Assembly: GCF_000164135.1 (NCBI RefSeq)
Contig: NZ_GG770557.1
Coordinates: forward strand, 100,785 to 164,784
DNA: 64,000 bases
DNA from: Mycobacterium parascrofulaceum ATCC BAA-614
Lineage (GTDB): Bacteria; Actinomycetota; Actinomycetes; Mycobacteriales; Mycobacteriaceae
Direction: 5' to 3'
Below are positions 18,930 through 29,226 of this stretch, piece after piece (position 1 is the stretch's first letter; each line of letters starts with the position of its first letter). Both the position numbers and the translations under genes were made by a program. The notes under the pieces were generated by a model, which made no database searches, was not told the DNA's origin, and saw only the letters and a program-made list of their open reading frames with translations.

Positions 18930-21916
18930 CTCCCAAACACCTTCCGTACCACGGCCTTTGCGCGTCGGGTGACCCGCAGATAGTTGTCCAAGAACTCCCC
19001 GCCGTCGTCGCTCGGCCAGCCGGCCGCCACCGCGACCGCGTTGAGCTGGCGTCCCGGCCCGGGCAGCTGGTCGGTCGGCTTGCCGCGGACCAGCACCAGC
19101 GCGTTGCGGGCCCGGGTGGCGGTCAGCCACGCCTGCCGCAGCAGGTCGACCTCCTCGGCGTCCACCAGCCCGGCGGCGGCGATCGCGTCCAGGCACTGCA
19201 GCGTGGAGGTGTTGTGCAGGGCCGGAATTTCGTGCGCGTACCGCAGCTGCATCAGCTGCACGGTCCATTCGATGTCGGCCAGTCCCCCGCGGCCCAGCTT
19301 TGTGTGCGTGTTGGGGTCGGCGCCGCGCGGCAGCCGCTCGGACTCGACGCGGGCCTTGATGCGGCGGATCTCGCGGACCGCCTCGGCGGACACCCCGTCG
19401 GGCGGGTAGCGCGTCTTGTCGGCCATCAACATGAACCGCTGGCCGAGCTCCGCGTCGCCGGCGACCGCGTGCGCGCGCAACAGGGCCTGGATCTCCCACG
19501 GCTGCGCCCACTGCTCGTAGTAGGCGGCGTAGGCGCCCAGCGTGCGCACCAGCGGACCCTGGCGCCCCTCGGGCCGCAGGTTGGCGTCCACCTCCAGCGG
19601 CGGGTCGACGCTGGGCGTGCCCAGCAGCGTGCGCACCTGTTCGGCGACGGTCGTCGACCACCGGATCGCCGCCGAGTCCTCGACGCCGGGCGCGGCCTCG
19701 CAGACGAACATCACGTCGGCGTCGGACCCGTAGCCCAGCTCGGCACCGCCCAGCCTGCCCATGCCGATCACCGCGATGGCCGCCGGCGCTTTCCCGGACC
19801 CGTCGCTGGGCAGGTTGGCGCGGACGATCGCGTCCAGCGCGGCCTGCAGCACGGCCACCCACACCGAGGTGAGCCCCCGGCACACGTCGGTGACCTCCAA
19901 AAAGCCGAGCAGGTCCGCCGAGCCGATGCGGGCCAGCTCGCGGCGGCGCAGCGTGCGGGCGGCCGCGATCGCGCGCACCGCGTCGGGGTGGCGCCCGGCC
20001 GAGGCGACCAGCGCCCGCGCCACCGCGGCGGGATCCGACTCGAGCAGTTTCGGCCCCGCCGCCCCGTCGCTGTAGTCCTGGATCACCCTGGGCGCCCGCA
20101 ACAGCAGGTCCGGCACGTAGGCGGACGTGCCCAGCACGTGCATGAGCCGCTTGGCCACCGCCGGCTTGTCGCGCAGCGTCGACAGGTACCAGTTCTCGCC
20201 GGCCAGCGCCTCGGACAGCCGCCGGTAGGCCAGCAGCCCGCCGTCGGGGTCGGGCGCGTACGACATCCAGTGCAGCAGCCGGGGCAACAGCACCGACTGC
20301 ACCCGGCCCCGCCGGCCGCTCTGGTTGACCAGCGCCGACATGTGTTTCAACGCCGTCTGCGGCCCCTCGTAACCGAGCGCGGCCAGCTGGCGTTCGGCCG
20401 CCTCCGCCGTCATGCCGTGCCCGATCTCCAGGCCCGCCGGACCGATCGACTCCAGCAGCGGCTGATAGAAGAGTTTGGCGTGCAGCTGCGACACCCGCAG
20501 GTTCTGGTGCCGCAGCTCCTCGCGCAGCACGCCGGCGGCGTCGTTGCGCCCGTCGGGCCGGATGTGTGCGGCGCGCGCCAGCCAGCGCACCGCCTCCTCG
20601 TCGTCAGCCTCGGGCAACAGGTGGGTGCGCTTGAGCCGCTGCAGCTGTAGCCGGTGCTCGAGCAGCCGGAGGAACTCGTAGGAGGCGGTCAGGTTCGCCG
20701 CGTCCTCGCGCCCGATGTAGCCGCCCCGGCCCAGCGCGTCCAGCGCGTCCACCGTCGACGCCACGTGCAGCGAATCGTCGCTGCGGCCGTGCACCAGCTG
20801 CAGCAGCTGCACCGCGAACTCCACGTCGCGCAACCCGCCGCTGCCCAGTTTGATCTCGCGGCCGCGGACGTCGGCGGGCACCAGCTGCTCGACCCGGCGG
20901 CGCATGGCCTGCACCTCGACGACGAAATCCTCCCGCTCGCAGGCGACCCACACCATCGGCATCAGCGCGGCCAGGTACCGCTCGGCGAGCTCCCGATCCC
21001 CCACGGCCGCGCGGGCTTTCAGCAACGCCTGGAACTCCCACGTCTTGGCCCAGCGCTGGTAGTAGGCGACGTGCGATTCGACGGTGCGAACCAGCTCGCC
21101 GCTGCGGCCCTCCGGCCGCAGCCCGGCGTCGACCTGGAAGAAGGCTTCCGAGGCGACCCGCATCATCTCGCCGGCCAAGCGGGTGGTGAGCGGGTCGGCG
21201 CGCTCGCCCACGAAGATGACGTCGACGTCGCTGACGTAGTTCAGTTCGCGGGCACCGCATTTGCCCATCGCGATCACCGCCAGCCGCGGTGGTGTGCGGT
21301 CGCCGCACACGGCGGCCTCGGCCACCCCCAGCGCGGCCGCCAGCGCGGCGTCCGCCAGGTCCGACAGCTGGGCGCCCACCACGGTGAACGGCAGCACCGG
21401 TTCGTCTTCCACCGTCGCGGCCAGGTCGAGCGCGGCCAGCACCAGCAGCTGGTCGCGGTATAGGGTCTGCAGGCGGGCCACCGCCGAGCCGGGCGCCTGC
21501 AGCGCCCCGTCGACGCACTCGGTGAACGCCGCCCGCAGCTCCTCGTGCGTCGGCAGTTTCGCCTTGCCGCGCAACAGTTTCCACGACTCCGGGTGGGCGG
21601 CCAGGTGGTCCCCCAGCGCCAGCGACGAGCCGAGCACGGCGAACAGCCGCCCGCGCAGCGGCCGTTCGGTGAGTAGCGCGGCGTTGAGCTCGTCCCAGTC
21701 GGTCTCCGGGTTCTCCGCCAACCGGAGCAGCGCGCGCAGCGCGGCGTCGGGGTCGGGTGCGCGCGACAGCGACCACAGCAGGTCGACGTGGGCCTGGTCG
21801 TCGTGGCCGTACCAACCCAGCTGCGTCAGGCGCTCACCCGCGGTGGGGTCGACCAGGCCGAGCCGGCCCACGCTGGGCAGCCGGGGGCGCTGCGTCGCGG
21901 GTTTGGTCACGCCCAC
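18926..21916 (-). CDS. glnE: Glutamine synthetase adenylyltransferase/deadenylyltransferase
   Basis: Adds or removes AMP on GlnA1 Tyr406 in response to nitrogen state. The 996 aa (M. tuberculosis about 994) comprise two nucleotidyltransferase halves, with active-site motifs [13 protein letters not shown] at about residues 232-244 and [11 protein letters not shown] at about 720-730. Each half is followed by a helical bundle. The start is GTG 21916; a GTG two codons later is equally possible. It lies between glnA2 and glnA1 as in M. tuberculosis. Here, unusually, its stop overlaps a thioesterase gene. Confidence 0.97.
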   Translation of the reverse strand: MGVTKPATQRPRLPSVGRLGLVDPTAGERLTQLGWYGHDDQAHVDLLWSLSRAPDPDAALRALLRLAENPETDWDELNAALLTERPLRGRLFAVLGSSLALGDHLAAHPESWKLLRGKAKLPTHEELRAAFTECVDGALQAPGSAVARLQTLYRDQLLVLAALDLAATVEDEPVLPFTVVGAQLSDLADAALAAALGVAEAAVCGDRTPPRLAVIAMGKCGARELNYVSDVDVIFVGERADPLTTRLAGEMMRVASEAFFQVDAGLRPEGRSGELVRTVESHVAYYQRWAKTWEFQALLKARAAVGDRELAERYLAALMPMVWVACEREDFVVEVQAMRRRVEQLVPADVRGREIKLGSGGLRDVEFAVQLLQLVHGRSDDSLHVASTVDALDALGRGGYIGREDAANLTASYEFLRLLEHRLQLQRLKRTHLLPEADDEEAVRWLARAAHIRPDGRNDAAGVLREELRHQNLRVSQLHAKLFYQPLLESIGPAGLEIGHGMTAEAAERQLAALGYEGPQTALKHMSALVNQSGRRGRVQSVLLPRLLHWMSYAPDPDGGLLAYRRLSEALAGENWYLSTLRDKPAVAKRLMHVLGTSAYVPDLLLRAPRVIQDYSDGAAGPKLLESDPAAVARALVASAGRHPDAVRAIAAARTLRRRELARIGSADLLGFLEVTDVCRGLTSVWVAVLQAALDAIVRANLPSDGSGKAPAAIAVIGMGRLGGAELGYGSDADVMFVCEAAPGVEDSAAIRWSTTVAEQVRTLLGTPSVDPPLEVDANLRPEGRQGPLVRTLGAYAAYYEQWAQPWEIQALLRAHAVAGDAELGQRFMLMADKTRYPPDGVSAEAVREIRRIKARVESERLPRGADPNTHTKLGRGGLADIEWTVQLMQLRYAHEIPALHNTSTLQCLDAIAAAGLVDAEEVDLLRQAWLTATRARNALVLVRGKPTDQLPGPGRQLNAVAVAAGWPSDDGGEFLDNYLRVTRRAKAVVRKVFGS

Positions 21917-21979
21917 GACCGTATCTCAACCCCCTGGCCTGCAGCGGCAAGGCGGGCTGGGCGTCGACGGCGGTGCCGG

Positions 21980-23317
21980 CTAGAGCGACAGGTAGGTGCT
22001 CAGCTCATACGGGGTGACGTGACTGCGGTAGTTGGCCCATTCGGTGCGCTTGTTGCGCAGGAAGAAGTCAAAAACGTGCTCGCCCAACGTCTCCGCGACG
22101 AGCTCCGAGGACTCCATGGCCCGCAGCGCGGCGTCCAGGCTGCTCGGCAGCTCGCGGTACCCCATCGCGATCCGCTCCTCGGGCGTCAGGTCCCACACGT
22201 TGTCCTCGGCCTGCGGCCCCAGCACGTAGCCCTTCTCCACCCCGCGCAGCCCGGCGGCCAGCAGCACGGCGAACGCCAGGTAGGGGTTGCAGGCCGAATC
22301 GGGGCTGCGCACCTCGATACGCCGCGAGGACGTCTTGTGCGGGGTGTACATCGGCACCCGCACCAGCGCCGACCGGTTGGCCGCCCCCCACGACGCGGCG
22401 GTGGGCGCCTCCCCGCCCTGCACCAGCCGCTTGTAGGAATTGACCCATTGGTTGGTGACGGCGCTGATCTCCGAGGCATGCTCGAGGATGCCGGCGATGA
22501 ACGACTTGCCGACATCGGACAGCTGCAGCGGGTCGTCGGGGCTGTGGAACGCGTTGACGTCGCCCTCGAACAGGCTCATGTGGGTGTGCATCGCCGAGCC
22601 GGGATGCTGCCCGAAGGGCTTGGGCATGAAGGTCGCGCGGGCGCCGTTCTCGATCGCGATCTCCTTGATGACGTAGCGGAACGTCATCACGTTGTCGGCC
22701 ATCGACAGGGCGTCGGCGAAGCGCAGGTCGATCTCCTGCTGGCCGGGCGCGCCCTCGTGGTGGCTGAACTCCACCGAGATTCCCATGAATTCGAGGGCCT
22801 CGATCGCGTGCCGGCGGAAGTTCGAGGCGGAGTCGTGGACCGCCTGGTCGAAGTAGCCGGCGTTGTCCACCGGGACCGGCACCGACCCGTCGTTGGGGCC
22901 GGGTTTGAGCAAGAAGAATTCGATTTCGGGGTGGACGTAGCAGGAGAAGCCGAGGTCGTTGGCCTTCTGCAGCTGGCGGCGCAGCACGTGGCGCGGGTCG
23001 GCCCACGACGGCGAGCCGTCGGGCATGGTGATGTCGCAGAACATTCGCGCGGAGTGGTGGTGGCCGCCCGAGGCCCACGGCAGCACCTGGAAGGTCGACG
23101 GGTCCGGGTTGGCGACGGTGTCGGATTCGGAGACCCGGGAGAAGCCCTCGATCGACGAACCGTCGAAGCCGATCCCCTCTTCGAAGGCACCTTCGAGTTC
23201 GGCCGGGGCGATGGCGACGGATTTGAGGAAGCCGAGCACATCGGTGAACCACAGCCGAACGAAGCGGATATCCCGTTCCTCCAGGGTGCGGAGGACGAAC
23301 TCCTTCTGGCGATCCAT
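21980..23317 (-). CDS. glnA2: Glutamine synthetase-like protein GlnA2
   Basis: 445-residue type I-alpha glutamine synthetase relative. GS signatures are present (FDGSSIEGFSR, HPEIEFFLL, HTHMSLFEGD, NRSALVRVP). The region matching the adenylylated loop of GlnA1 reads EDNVWDLTPEE, with Trp/Asp instead of Tyr, so it should not be controlled by GlnE. In Streptomyces some GlnA2 proteins act on polyamines, so glutamine synthesis should not be assumed. The start is ATG 23317; an upstream frame to 23335 is rejected by comparison with M. tuberculosis. The 91-bp upstream gap holds a single GTAAC-n6-TTAAC pair, too weak to call. Confidence 0.95.
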   Translation of the reverse strand: MDRQKEFVLRTLEERDIRFVRLWFTDVLGFLKSVAIAPAELEGAFEEGIGFDGSSIEGFSRVSESDTVANPDPSTFQVLPWASGGHHHSARMFCDITMPDGSPSWADPRHVLRRQLQKANDLGFSCYVHPEIEFFLLKPGPNDGSVPVPVDNAGYFDQAVHDSASNFRRHAIEALEFMGISVEFSHHEGAPGQQEIDLRFADALSMADNVMTFRYVIKEIAIENGARATFMPKPFGQHPGSAMHTHMSLFEGDVNAFHSPDDPLQLSDVGKSFIAGILEHASEISAVTNQWVNSYKRLVQGGEAPTAASWGAANRSALVRVPMYTPHKTSSRRIEVRSPDSACNPYLAFAVLLAAGLRGVEKGYVLGPQAEDNVWDLTPEERIAMGYRELPSSLDAALRAMESSELVAETLGEHVFDFFLRNKRTEWANYRSHVTPYELSTYLSL

Positions 23318-23408
23318 ATCTCGAACAGTAGGCAACGGCTGTTAAATCTGTGTTACCGACTCGCGATCGGGACCATTGCGAACATTGCAAACAGGCTGCT
23401 CAGTGCGG

Positions 23409-24971
23409 TCAGGACTGGCACCGGTAGGACGCGGGCGGCGGCGCGCCCGCAACCAGATAACGCATGACGGCGGTGTCCACACACTGGTCCCCGTTGAACA
23501 CCGCGGTGTGCTGCGTCGCGTCGTAGGTGATCAGCGGGGCGCCCAGCTGGCGGGCCAGGTTGACCCCGGCCTGATACGGCGTGGCCGGGTCGTGCGTGGT
23601 GGAGACGACGACGACCTTGCCCGGCGCCGCGGGCGACGCCACGTGCGGCGTCGAGGTCGCCGGCACCGGCCACAGCGCGCACAGATCGCGGGGCGCGTCA
23701 CCGGTGAACTGCCCGTAGCTGAGGAACGGGGCGGCCTGGCGAATGCGCTGATCCGCGGAGACCCAGCTCGCCGCATCCTTCGGCGTGGGCGCGTCGACGC
23801 ACCGGATCGCGTTGAACGCGTCCTGATCGTTGGTGTAGTGCCCGCCGCGGTCCCGGCCCTCGTAGTCGTCGGCGAGCAGCAGCAGGTCGCCCGCGTCGGT
23901 GCCGCGCTGCAGCCCGAGCAGGCCGCTGGTCAGGTACTTCCAGTGCGCCGGGGTGTAGAGCGCGTTGATGGTGCCGGTGGTCGCGTCGGCGTAGCTCAGG
24001 CCGCGCGGGTCCGACGTGCGGCCCGGCTTGGCGACCAGCGGGTCGACCAGCGCGTGGTACCGGCTGACGAACTGGGCCGGGTCGGTGCCCAGCGGGCAGC
24101 CCGCCGAGCGCGCGCAGTCGGCGGCGTAGTCGTTGAAAGCGGTTTGGAATCCCGCCATCTGCCGGACGTTCTCGTCGACCGGGCCGACGGTCGGGTCGAT
24201 CGCGCCGTCGAGCACCATCGTCCGGACGTGGCCGCCGAAGCGCTCCAGGTAGGCGGTGCCCAGCTCGGTGCCGTAGCTGTAACCGAGGTAGTTGATCTGA
24301 TCGTCGCCCAGCGCCTGGCGGACCATGTCCATGTCGCGCGCCACCGACGCGGTGCCGACGTTGGCCAGAAACGCCGTCCCCATCCGGCTCACGCACTGCC
24401 GGGCCAGCTGCTGGTAGAGCTGTTCGATGTGCGCCACGCCGGCCGGGCTGTAGTCGACCATCGGCTCGCGCCGGTAGGCGTCGAACTCGGCGTCCGAGCG
24501 GCAGCGCAGGGCCGGGGTGGAGTGGCCGACGCCCCGCGGGTCGAAGCCGACCAGGTCGAAGTTGCGCCGGATGGGCGTGGCGTCCAGGTTCGGCGCCATC
24601 CCGGCCACCATGTCGACCGCGGACCCGCCGGGACCGCCCGGATTGACCAGCAGTGAGCCGATCCGTTGCCCGGTCGCCGGCACCCGGATCACCGCCAGCC
24701 TGGCCTGCCCCGCGGCCGGATTGTCGTAGTCCACCGGCACCGACACCGTTGTGCACTGCGCCGTGGGGATATCGCTTGTGTCCGTGCCGAATTGGCCGCA
24801 GCTTCCCCACGTCTGCGGCAACGCGGCCGACGGCTTGGGGGCGGGCGTCTGCCCGGCCCCGGGTTCCGGGGTGGCGCCGGCGACCGGCAGTCCGACCGCC
24901 GAGTTGGCGGCCAGCAACCCGAATGACAGCAGCGCCGAGCTCAAGGATCTCCGGCGCGACATGGCAGTCAT
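23409..24971 (-). CDS. Secreted alpha/beta hydrolase protease (Rv2223c-like)
   Basis: A 520-aa exported protein with a basic start and hydrophobic signal (about residues 5-33), cleaved probably near AGATP. There is no lipobox. The tripeptidyl-peptidase-like hydrolase fold shows NPGGPGGS, the nucleophile Ser232 in GYSYG, STTHDPATP with the acid, and the His in DATQHT near the C-terminus. The triad is intact. It is a paralogue of the CaeA/Hip1 gene 106 bp upstream, sharing most motifs but not the lipid anchor. Confidence 0.92.
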   Translation of the reverse strand: MTAMSRRRSLSSALLSFGLLAANSAVGLPVAGATPEPGAGQTPAPKPSAALPQTWGSCGQFGTDTSDIPTAQCTTVSVPVDYDNPAAGQARLAVIRVPATGQRIGSLLVNPGGPGGSAVDMVAGMAPNLDATPIRRNFDLVGFDPRGVGHSTPALRCRSDAEFDAYRREPMVDYSPAGVAHIEQLYQQLARQCVSRMGTAFLANVGTASVARDMDMVRQALGDDQINYLGYSYGTELGTAYLERFGGHVRTMVLDGAIDPTVGPVDENVRQMAGFQTAFNDYAADCARSAGCPLGTDPAQFVSRYHALVDPLVAKPGRTSDPRGLSYADATTGTINALYTPAHWKYLTSGLLGLQRGTDAGDLLLLADDYEGRDRGGHYTNDQDAFNAIRCVDAPTPKDAASWVSADQRIRQAAPFLSYGQFTGDAPRDLCALWPVPATSTPHVASPAAPGKVVVVSTTHDPATPYQAGVNLARQLGAPLITYDATQHTAVFNGDQCVDTAVMRYLVAGAPPPASYRCQS

Positions 24972-25077
24972 CGTGTCAGCCGCGGGTACCCGAAGCGGCG
25001 CGAAACGGTTACGCCTTGGTCTCGTCTGCGGCCGCCCGGCGCGTTGGATTGCGCTCGGCGTCAGACCCGTACGGGCA

Positions 25078-26634
25078 CTAGCACTTTGCGCCGCTGGGCG
25101 GCGTGGCGCCGCCGACCAGATACGCGGTTACGTAGTTGTCGATGCAACTGTCGCCCTGGAACACCACCGTGTGCTGGGTGCCGTCGTAGGTGAGCAGCGA
25201 GCTGCGCAGCTGATTGGCCAGGTCCACCCCGGCCTTGTAGGGGGTCGCGGGGTCGTGGGTGGTCGACACCACCACGGTCGGGGCCAGGCCGGGCGCGGAG
25301 ATGGTGTGCGGCTTGCTCGTCGGCGGCACCGGCCAGAACGCGCAGGTGCCCAGCGGGGCGTCGCCGGTGAAGCTGCCGTAGCTCATGAACGGCGCGATCT
25401 CGCGGGAGCGGCGATCTTCGTCAATCACCTTGGCGCGGTCGGTGATCGGCGGCTGATCGACGCAGTTGATCGCGACCCGAGCGTCGGTGGCGTTGGTGTA
25501 GTGGCCGTGCGCGTCGCGGCGCATGTACATGTCGGCCAGGGCCAGCAGGGTGTCGCCGCGGTGGTTGACCAGTTCGCTCAGCCCGTCGGTCAGGTGGTGC
25601 CACAACGTCGGCGAATACAGCGCCATGATCGTGCCGACGATGGCGTCGCTATAGCTCAGTCCCCGTGGGTCGTTCGTCGGCACCGGCCGGCCGATCATCG
25701 GGTTGTTCGGGTCGACCAGCGGGTCCACCAGGCTGTGGTAGACGTCGACGGCCTTGGCCGGGTCGGTGCCCAGCGGGCAGGTCGGTTGCTTCGCGCAGTC
25801 CGCGGCGAAGTCGTTGAACGCGTCCTGAAAACCCTTGGCCTGGCGCAGGTCCGCCTCGATCGGGTCGGCGTTGGGGTCGACCGCGCCGTCGAGGATCATC
25901 GCCCGCACCTTGTCGGGGTAGGCCTCGGCGTAGGCCGAGCCGATCCGGGTGCCGTACGAGTAACCGAGGTAGGTCAACTTGTCGTCGCCCAGCGCCGCGC
26001 GGATCGCGTCCAGGTCCCTGGCCACGTTGACCGTGCCGACATTGGCCAGGAAGTTCTTGCCCATCTTGTCGACGCAGCGGCCGACGAACTCCTTGGTCTC
26101 GTCCTCGATGTGGGCGACGCCGGCCGGGGTGTAGTCCACGTTGGGCTCCGTACGCAGGCGGTCGTTGTCGGCGTCGGAGTTGCACCAGATGGACGGCCGC
26201 GACGATCCCACCCCGCGCGGGTCGAAGCCCACCAGATCGAACCGTTCGCGGACCCGCTTCGGCAGCGACTGAACGACACCCAGGGCGGCCTCGATGCCGG
26301 ACTCGCCGGGCCCGCCGGGGTTGATCACCAACGAGCCGACCTTGTCCCCGGTGGCCGGGAAACGAATCATGGCCAGCGTCGCGACGTCGCCGTCGAGGTG
26401 GTCGTAGTCGACGGGCACCGCGAGCTTGCCGCACAGCGCGCCGGCGGGAATCTTGGCCTTCGGGTTGGACGACCGGCACGGGGTCCACTCCACCGCCTGC
26501 CCCAGCTTGGGTTCGGCCAGCAGGGCGCGCCCGGCGACGACGCGCACGCAGCCCGCGAGCAGGAGCGCCACGGCCGCGAACGCCGTCCAGACCAGCAGCG
26601 TGCGCGCAAACGTGACGCGGCGAGACAGACCCAT
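25078..26634 (-). CDS. caeA: Cell-envelope serine protease/carboxylesterase CaeA (Hip1)
   Basis: 518-residue lipoprotein hydrolase. N-terminal signal with lipobox LLAGC (Cys29), then the hydrolase domain with NPGGPGESG, nucleophile Ser226 in GYSYG, STTHDPATP and the His in TQHTVV. In M. tuberculosis the orthologue (Rv2224c, about 520 aa) cleaves GroEL2 and shapes immune responses; that is family knowledge. Conserved cysteines suggest disulfides. The ATG at 26634 directly precedes a basic signal n-region. It lies in tandem with its paralogue downstream. Confidence 0.95.
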   Translation of the reverse strand: MGLSRRVTFARTLLVWTAFAAVALLLAGCVRVVAGRALLAEPKLGQAVEWTPCRSSNPKAKIPAGALCGKLAVPVDYDHLDGDVATLAMIRFPATGDKVGSLVINPGGPGESGIEAALGVVQSLPKRVRERFDLVGFDPRGVGSSRPSIWCNSDADNDRLRTEPNVDYTPAGVAHIEDETKEFVGRCVDKMGKNFLANVGTVNVARDLDAIRAALGDDKLTYLGYSYGTRIGSAYAEAYPDKVRAMILDGAVDPNADPIEADLRQAKGFQDAFNDFAADCAKQPTCPLGTDPAKAVDVYHSLVDPLVDPNNPMIGRPVPTNDPRGLSYSDAIVGTIMALYSPTLWHHLTDGLSELVNHRGDTLLALADMYMRRDAHGHYTNATDARVAINCVDQPPITDRAKVIDEDRRSREIAPFMSYGSFTGDAPLGTCAFWPVPPTSKPHTISAPGLAPTVVVSTTHDPATPYKAGVDLANQLRSSLLTYDGTQHTVVFQGDSCIDNYVTAYLVGGATPPSGAKC

Positions 26635-26691
26635 GCCAACATATGCTGCCAGAGGAAACCTGAGATCTTCGTGAGCGGCACCGCCGGCCGG

Positions 26692-28098
26692 CTACCGGGT
26701 GGCCGCGAGCAGCTCCTCCATCGCCGGCGCGAACTCGTCGGCCATCTCCCACAGGTCCGGCAACAGGTCGGGGCACGAGATCAACCCGACGTCGAGCTTG
26801 CCCTGCAGCGACATGGCGGTGATGTTGAGTCCCGACCCGTGGAAGATGGGCCCCAGCGGGTACATCGCCTTGACCTCGCAGCCCAGCATGTGGAGCGGGA
26901 CCTGCGGGCCCGGAACGTTGGACACCACCAGGTTGTGCACCGGCATGCTGGCGGTGAACCGCGTCCTGGCATAGAGCCGCATCGCGATGCCGAAAACGGC
27001 CGGCGCGGCGAATTGCGTCCAATCCTGTAACAGCGACGCGCCGATCGCGGAACTGTGTTCCTTGGCAATCGAATTCGCCTGCGCGATGGCCTTGAGCCGC
27101 TCCGCGGGATCGGCGATCTCGGTATGCAGGCAGGAAAACATCGCCGATACCTGATTGCGGCCGGGGCGGTCGGATTTGCCGTGCACCGAAACCGGCACCG
27201 ACGCCACCAGCGACGAGCCCGGCAAAGCGTTCCGGTCGGCCAGATATTGGCGCAGCACACCGGAAACCAACGCCATCACCACGTCGTTGACTTTGACGCC
27301 CTCGAATCGATTCTTCACCCGCTTGACGTCGTCGAGCTCCAATTCCGCGAACGCGAGGTTCCGGCGGTCGGTGATCCGGGCGTTGAAGACGGTGGCGGGC
27401 GCGGCGAACGGCCGCGCCATGGCCTGGCCGTCGCGCGCCCGGCGCAGCGTCGCCAACGCCGAGGACACGGTGTCGGGCACGACATTGGCCAGCTGCAGGG
27501 GCCGGGCCGCGAACCGGACCAGCCCGCCGGCGGCGATCTGCCATCCGCTCGCGCCGCCCACCCCGCCGGCCGGCTCCGGCGCCGGGGCGTCGGCTTCGGT
27601 GCTGCACAGCTGCGACATCAGGTTGGCGCCGGTCACCCCGTCGACGCCGGCGTGGTGCACCTTGGTCATCACCGCCAGCCGCGCTTCCGGATCGCCCGAG
27701 CGGGTGCCCGCCACGCCTTCGATCACCCACATCTCCCACAGCGGTCGACGCCGGTCCAGCGGCGACTCCGCGATGTGACCGCAGATCTCCGCGAGCTCGG
27801 CCCGACCGCCCGGCGCGGGCAGCGCGATGCGGTGCAGATGACGGTCGAGCGCGAAGTTGTCGTCGTCCACCCAGACCGGATGATCGAGGTTGAGCGGGCT
27901 GTTGGCCAGCTTCTCCCGGAATTCCGGGATCGCCTTGATCCGCAGCGACAACGCGTCGCGCAGCCGGTCGAAGGTGTACCCGCCGGGCATCGTCGAGGCG
28001 TCCAACTCCATGATCGAGCACACGTGCATCGGCTGCGACGACGTCTCCAGGTAGAGGAAGCTGGCGTCGAGTCCGCTGAGCCGCTGCATGCCCTGCAT
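26692..28098 (-). CDS. Wax ester synthase/diacylglycerol acyltransferase (WS/DGAT)
   Basis: 468-aa acyl-CoA:alcohol/diacylglycerol acyltransferase. The catalytic motif HHAGVDG lies at about residue 138 and the C-terminal LVVSNVPGP block at about 378, with the start MQRLSGLDASFLYLE typical of the family. These enzymes make triacylglycerol or wax ester stores. Starts at 28128, 28098 and 28089 are possible; none has a strong ribosome site, and 28098 is used because it fits the family N-terminus. I do not recall a WS/DGAT gene at this place in M. tuberculosis. It is divergent from panB. Confidence 0.9.
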   Translation of the reverse strand: MQGMQRLSGLDASFLYLETSSQPMHVCSIMELDASTMPGGYTFDRLRDALSLRIKAIPEFREKLANSPLNLDHPVWVDDDNFALDRHLHRIALPAPGGRAELAEICGHIAESPLDRRRPLWEMWVIEGVAGTRSGDPEARLAVMTKVHHAGVDGVTGANLMSQLCSTEADAPAPEPAGGVGGASGWQIAAGGLVRFAARPLQLANVVPDTVSSALATLRRARDGQAMARPFAAPATVFNARITDRRNLAFAELELDDVKRVKNRFEGVKVNDVVMALVSGVLRQYLADRNALPGSSLVASVPVSVHGKSDRPGRNQVSAMFSCLHTEIADPAERLKAIAQANSIAKEHSSAIGASLLQDWTQFAAPAVFGIAMRLYARTRFTASMPVHNLVVSNVPGPQVPLHMLGCEVKAMYPLGPIFHGSGLNITAMSLQGKLDVGLISCPDLLPDLWEMADEFAPAMEELLAATR

Positions 28099-28238
28099 GG
28101 TATGTCTCACATCACACGGACGGTGCAACCGCGCAGCGGAGATGGCAGAATGGCACCGTCAGACGAACCCGGGGACCCGCCCAGGAACTCTTCACCTGAG
28201 GGCCACGAGGATCGAACCGACCACCACTAGGGACAACG

Positions 28239-29084
28239 ATGTCTGAGCAGAACATTTATGGTGCGGGCGCGTCCGAAAAGGCACAGCCGCTCACCAAGAT
28301 CCGCACCCACCACCTGCAGAAGATGAAGGCCGAGGGGCACAAGTGGGCCATGCTCACGGCCTACGACTATTCGACCGCCCGCATTTTCGACGAGGCCGGC
28401 ATTCCGGTCCTGCTGGTCGGCGACTCGGCCGCCAACGTGGTGTACGGCTACGACACCACGGTGCCGGTGTCGATCGACGAAATGATTCCGCTGGTCCGCG
28501 GCGTCGTGCGCGGCGCCCGGCACGCCCTGGTCGTCGCGGACCTGCCGTTCGGCAGCTACGAGGCGGGACCGGCGGCCGCGCTGGCGTCGGCCACCCGATT
28601 CATGAAGGAGGGCGGCGCACACGCCGTCAAGCTCGAGGGCGGCGAGCGGGTGGCCGAGCAGATCGCCTGCCTCACCGCGGCGGGCATTCCCGTGATGGCG
28701 CACATCGGCTTCACGCCGCAGAGCGTGAACAGCCTGGGTGGCTTCCGGGTGCAGGGCCGCGGGGACGCCGCCGAGCAGACGGTCGCCGACGCGATCGCCG
28801 TCGCCGAAGCCGGGGCGTTCTGTGTCGTCATGGAGATGGTGCCCGCCGACCTGGCCACCCAGATCACCGGCAAGCTGACCATCCCGACCGTCGGGATCGG
28901 GGCCGGCCCCAGCTGCGACGGCCAGGTCCTGGTCTGGCAGGACATGGCCGGCGTCAGCAGCGGCAAGGCCGCCCGGTTCGTCAAGCGGTTCGCCGACATC
29001 GGCGGGGAATTGCGCCGGGCCGCAATGCAATATGCGCAAGAGGTGGCCGAAGAGACCTTCCCCGCCGACGAACACTGCTTCTGA
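28239..29084 (+). CDS. panB: 3-methyl-2-oxobutanoate hydroxymethyltransferase
   Basis: First step of pantothenate synthesis: ketoisovalerate plus methylene-tetrahydrofolate to ketopantoate. 281 aa, equal to M. tuberculosis PanB. The TIM-barrel shows [18 protein letters not shown] (metal Asp), KLEGG and VMEMVP. The start is ATG 28239. The ketoisovalerate substrate is shared with IlvE encoded 27 kb away. The 134-bp upstream gap to the WS/DGAT gene must contain divergent promoters; no specific site is clear. Confidence 0.97.
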   Translation: MSEQNIYGAGASEKAQPLTKIRTHHLQKMKAEGHKWAMLTAYDYSTARIFDEAGIPVLLVGDSAANVVYGYDTTVPVSIDEMIPLVRGVVRGARHALVVADLPFGSYEAGPAAALASATRFMKEGGAHAVKLEGGERVAEQIACLTAAGIPVMAHIGFTPQSVNSLGGFRVQGRGDAAEQTVADAIAVAEAGAFCVVMEMVPADLATQITGKLTIPTVGIGAGPSCDGQVLVWQDMAGVSSGKAARFVKRFADIGGELRRAAMQYAQEVAEETFPADEHCF

Positions 29085-29226
29085 CCCCCGCGCCCGGCCC
29101 ACTCCTGCCCGTTCCTGACGAAAAGCGAAACTCGTTGTGTGGCAGGCGGGTACGATTGCCCTTGGATAGAGTCTCGACTTCGAGAGCAAGGGTGAACACA
29201 TCGACCGGGGGATTCCTGGTGACTTC

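Noticed and set aside
23341..23356. GlnR-like site upstream of glnA2 (GTAAC-n6-TTAAC on the minus strand)
   Set aside because: Only one box pair is present; the next expected boxes do not match, unlike the four-box site at glnA1.
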